Shown: one piece after another, positions 33,932 to 34,379 of the stretch
Layout of the letters: the number at the start of each line of letters is the position of its first letter
Numbering within the stretch: the stretch's first letter is position 1
Assembly: GCA_017556125.1 (NCBI GenBank)
Contig: JAFZCW010000003.1
Location: 1-34,379, forward strand
Direction of reading: 5' to 3'
Origin: Clostridia bacterium
GTDB taxonomy: Bacteria; Bacillota_A; Clostridia; Christensenellales; CAG-138
DNA: 34,379 nucleotides
The notes under the pieces: model-generated
Database searches by the model: none
What the model saw: the letters and a program-made list of their open reading frames with translations, nothing else
Told to the model about the DNA's origin: nothing
Program-made: the position numbers and the translations under genes

Positions 33932-34007
33932 TGGGGTGTAGCCAAGCGGTTAAGGCAACGGACTTTGACTCCGTCACTCGTAGGTCCAAATCCTGCCACC
34001 CCAGCCA
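33932..34007 (+). tRNA. tRNA-Gln (anticodon TTG)
   Basis: The acceptor TGGGGTG pairs with CACCCCA, the anticodon loop CTTTGAC places TTG at 33965-33967, and CCA is encoded. The T-first acceptor pair is usual for tRNA-Gln. Confidence 0.96.
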
Positions 34008-34012
34008 GTATT

Positions 34013-34088
34013 GACCCGTTAGCTCAGTCGGTAGAGCACTTGACTTTTAATCAAGGTGTCCGGAGTTCGAATCTCCGACGGGTCACCA
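34013..34088 (+). tRNA. tRNA-Lys (anticodon TTT)
   Basis: The acceptor GACCCGT pairs with ACGGGTC, the anticodon arm CTTGA-CTTTTAA-TCAAG places TTT at 34046-34048, and discriminator A plus CCA follow. It reads ANN codons and so is a t6A37 substrate type, matching tsaE/tsaB nearby. Confidence 0.97.
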
Positions 34089-34097
34089 TCCAGATTT

Positions 34098-34183
34098 GCG
34101 GGCGTGGCGGAATTGGCAGACGCGCCAGATTTAGGTTCTGGTACCTCCGTGGTGTATGAGTTCAACTCTCTTCGCCCGCACCA
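34098..34183 (+). tRNA. tRNA-Leu (anticodon TAG)
   Basis: A class II tRNA of 86 bases with a long variable arm. The acceptor GCGGGCG pairs with CGCCCGC, the anticodon arm CCAGA-TTTAGGT-TCTGG places TAG at 34132-34134, and CCA is encoded. Confidence 0.96.
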
Positions 34184-34194
34184 GAATTTTATCT

Positions 34195-34270
34195 GCGGGA
34201 ATAGCTCATTTGGTAGAGCGCAGCCTTGCCAAGGCTGAGGTGGCGGGTTCGAGCCCCGTTTCCCGCTCCA
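34195..34270 (+). tRNA. tRNA-Gly (anticodon GCC)
   Basis: The acceptor GCGGGAA pairs with TTCCCGC, the anticodon arm CAGCC-TTGCCAA-GGCTG places GCC at 34228-34230, and discriminator T plus CCA follow. Confidence 0.97.
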
Positions 34271-34276
34271 GTATCA

Positions 34277-34352
34277 GCACCCTTAGCTCAGTTGGTAGAG
34301 CACCTGACTCTTAATCAGGGTGTCCAGGGTTCGAGCCCCTGAGGGTGCACCA
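34277..34352 (+). tRNA. tRNA-Lys (anticodon CTT)
   Basis: The acceptor GCACCCT pairs with AGGGTGC, the anticodon arm CCTGA-CTCTTAA-TCAGG places CTT at 34310-34312, and discriminator A plus CCA follow. Together with the TTT species it covers both lysine codons. Confidence 0.97.
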
Positions 34353-34369
34353 TTTATGCAGAAGTATCT

Positions 34370-34379
34370 GCGGGAATAG
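34370..34379 (+). tRNA. Start of an eighth tRNA, probably Gly, cut by the window end
   Basis: The last ten bases, GCGGGAATAG, equal the first ten of the tRNA-Gly at 34195, and the preceding ATCT is also the same. The anticodon is not in view. Confidence 0.6.

Noticed and set aside
33965..34238. Short plus-strand open frames within the tRNA array
   Set aside because: They are composed of tRNA sequence, a well-known source of false small proteins.
1..34379. Search for CRISPR, insertion sequences, prophage or defence genes
   Set aside because: No regularly spaced repeats, transposase or integrase motifs, or toxin-antitoxin pairs were seen; the tRNA array is not followed by an integrase within the window.

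Overview
The window is a gene-dense, fully co-oriented (+ strand) stretch of a low-to-medium GC Gram-positive chromosome, most likely a Clostridia-grade member of the Bacillota. The evidence is the rnc-smc-ftsY-ylxM-ffh-rpsP-khpA-rimM-trmD-rplS-rbgA-rnhB order, a trmFO-hslV-hslU block, RNase J, a YlbF protein, a CD1247-type zinc-ribbon protein beside efp, and dgt-dnaG-rpoD. TTG and GTG starts are common (nine of 32 genes), most behind good Shine-Dalgarno sequences. I cannot name a genus from sequence alone.

Layout. (1) 49-10873: RNA processing, chromosome organisation, SRP targeting and ribosome maturation: rnc, smc, ftsY, ylxM, ffh, rpsP, khpA, rimM, trmD, rplS, rbgA, rnhB. Many pairs overlap by 4-11 bases. 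(2) 10950-14771: a large extracytoplasmic glycosyltransferase that appears to fuse two GT-C enzymes. It lies where Bacillus subtilis has ylqG/ylqH-sucCD-dprA-topA. (3) 14761-19035: trmFO, hslV, hslU and a SleB-like hydrolase that looks like a lipoprotein. (4) 19051-23780: RNase J overlapping a YlbF-family gene, then mltG and a DUF1846 gene, both apparently leaderless. (5) 23797-25868: Xaa-Pro peptidase, EF-P and an acidic zinc-ribbon protein, closed by a strong terminator. (6) 25994-33645: dgt, dnaG, rpoD, then tRNA-modification genes queA, tgt, tsaE, tsaB and a rimI acetyltransferase. (7) 33685-34379: a perfect consensus promoter and a tRNA array (Arg, His, Gln, Lys, Leu, Gly, Lys and a cut-off eighth, probably Gly), all complete members with encoded CCA.

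Most of the window is conserved core information-processing machinery; I see no defence system, phage, insertion sequence or CRISPR. The unusual signals are regulatory and architectural: start codons 7 bases after a -10 box (mltG, DUF1846), a promoter embedded in a terminator in front of ylxM, a possible leaderless micro-ORF and a split inverted repeat around the glycosyltransferase promoter, a candidate CTG start restoring a textbook lipoprotein signal, and the tandem GT-C fusion. No gap between genes exceeds 300 bases; the longest (8794-8982) holds a stem-loop, a promoter and the rplS leader.
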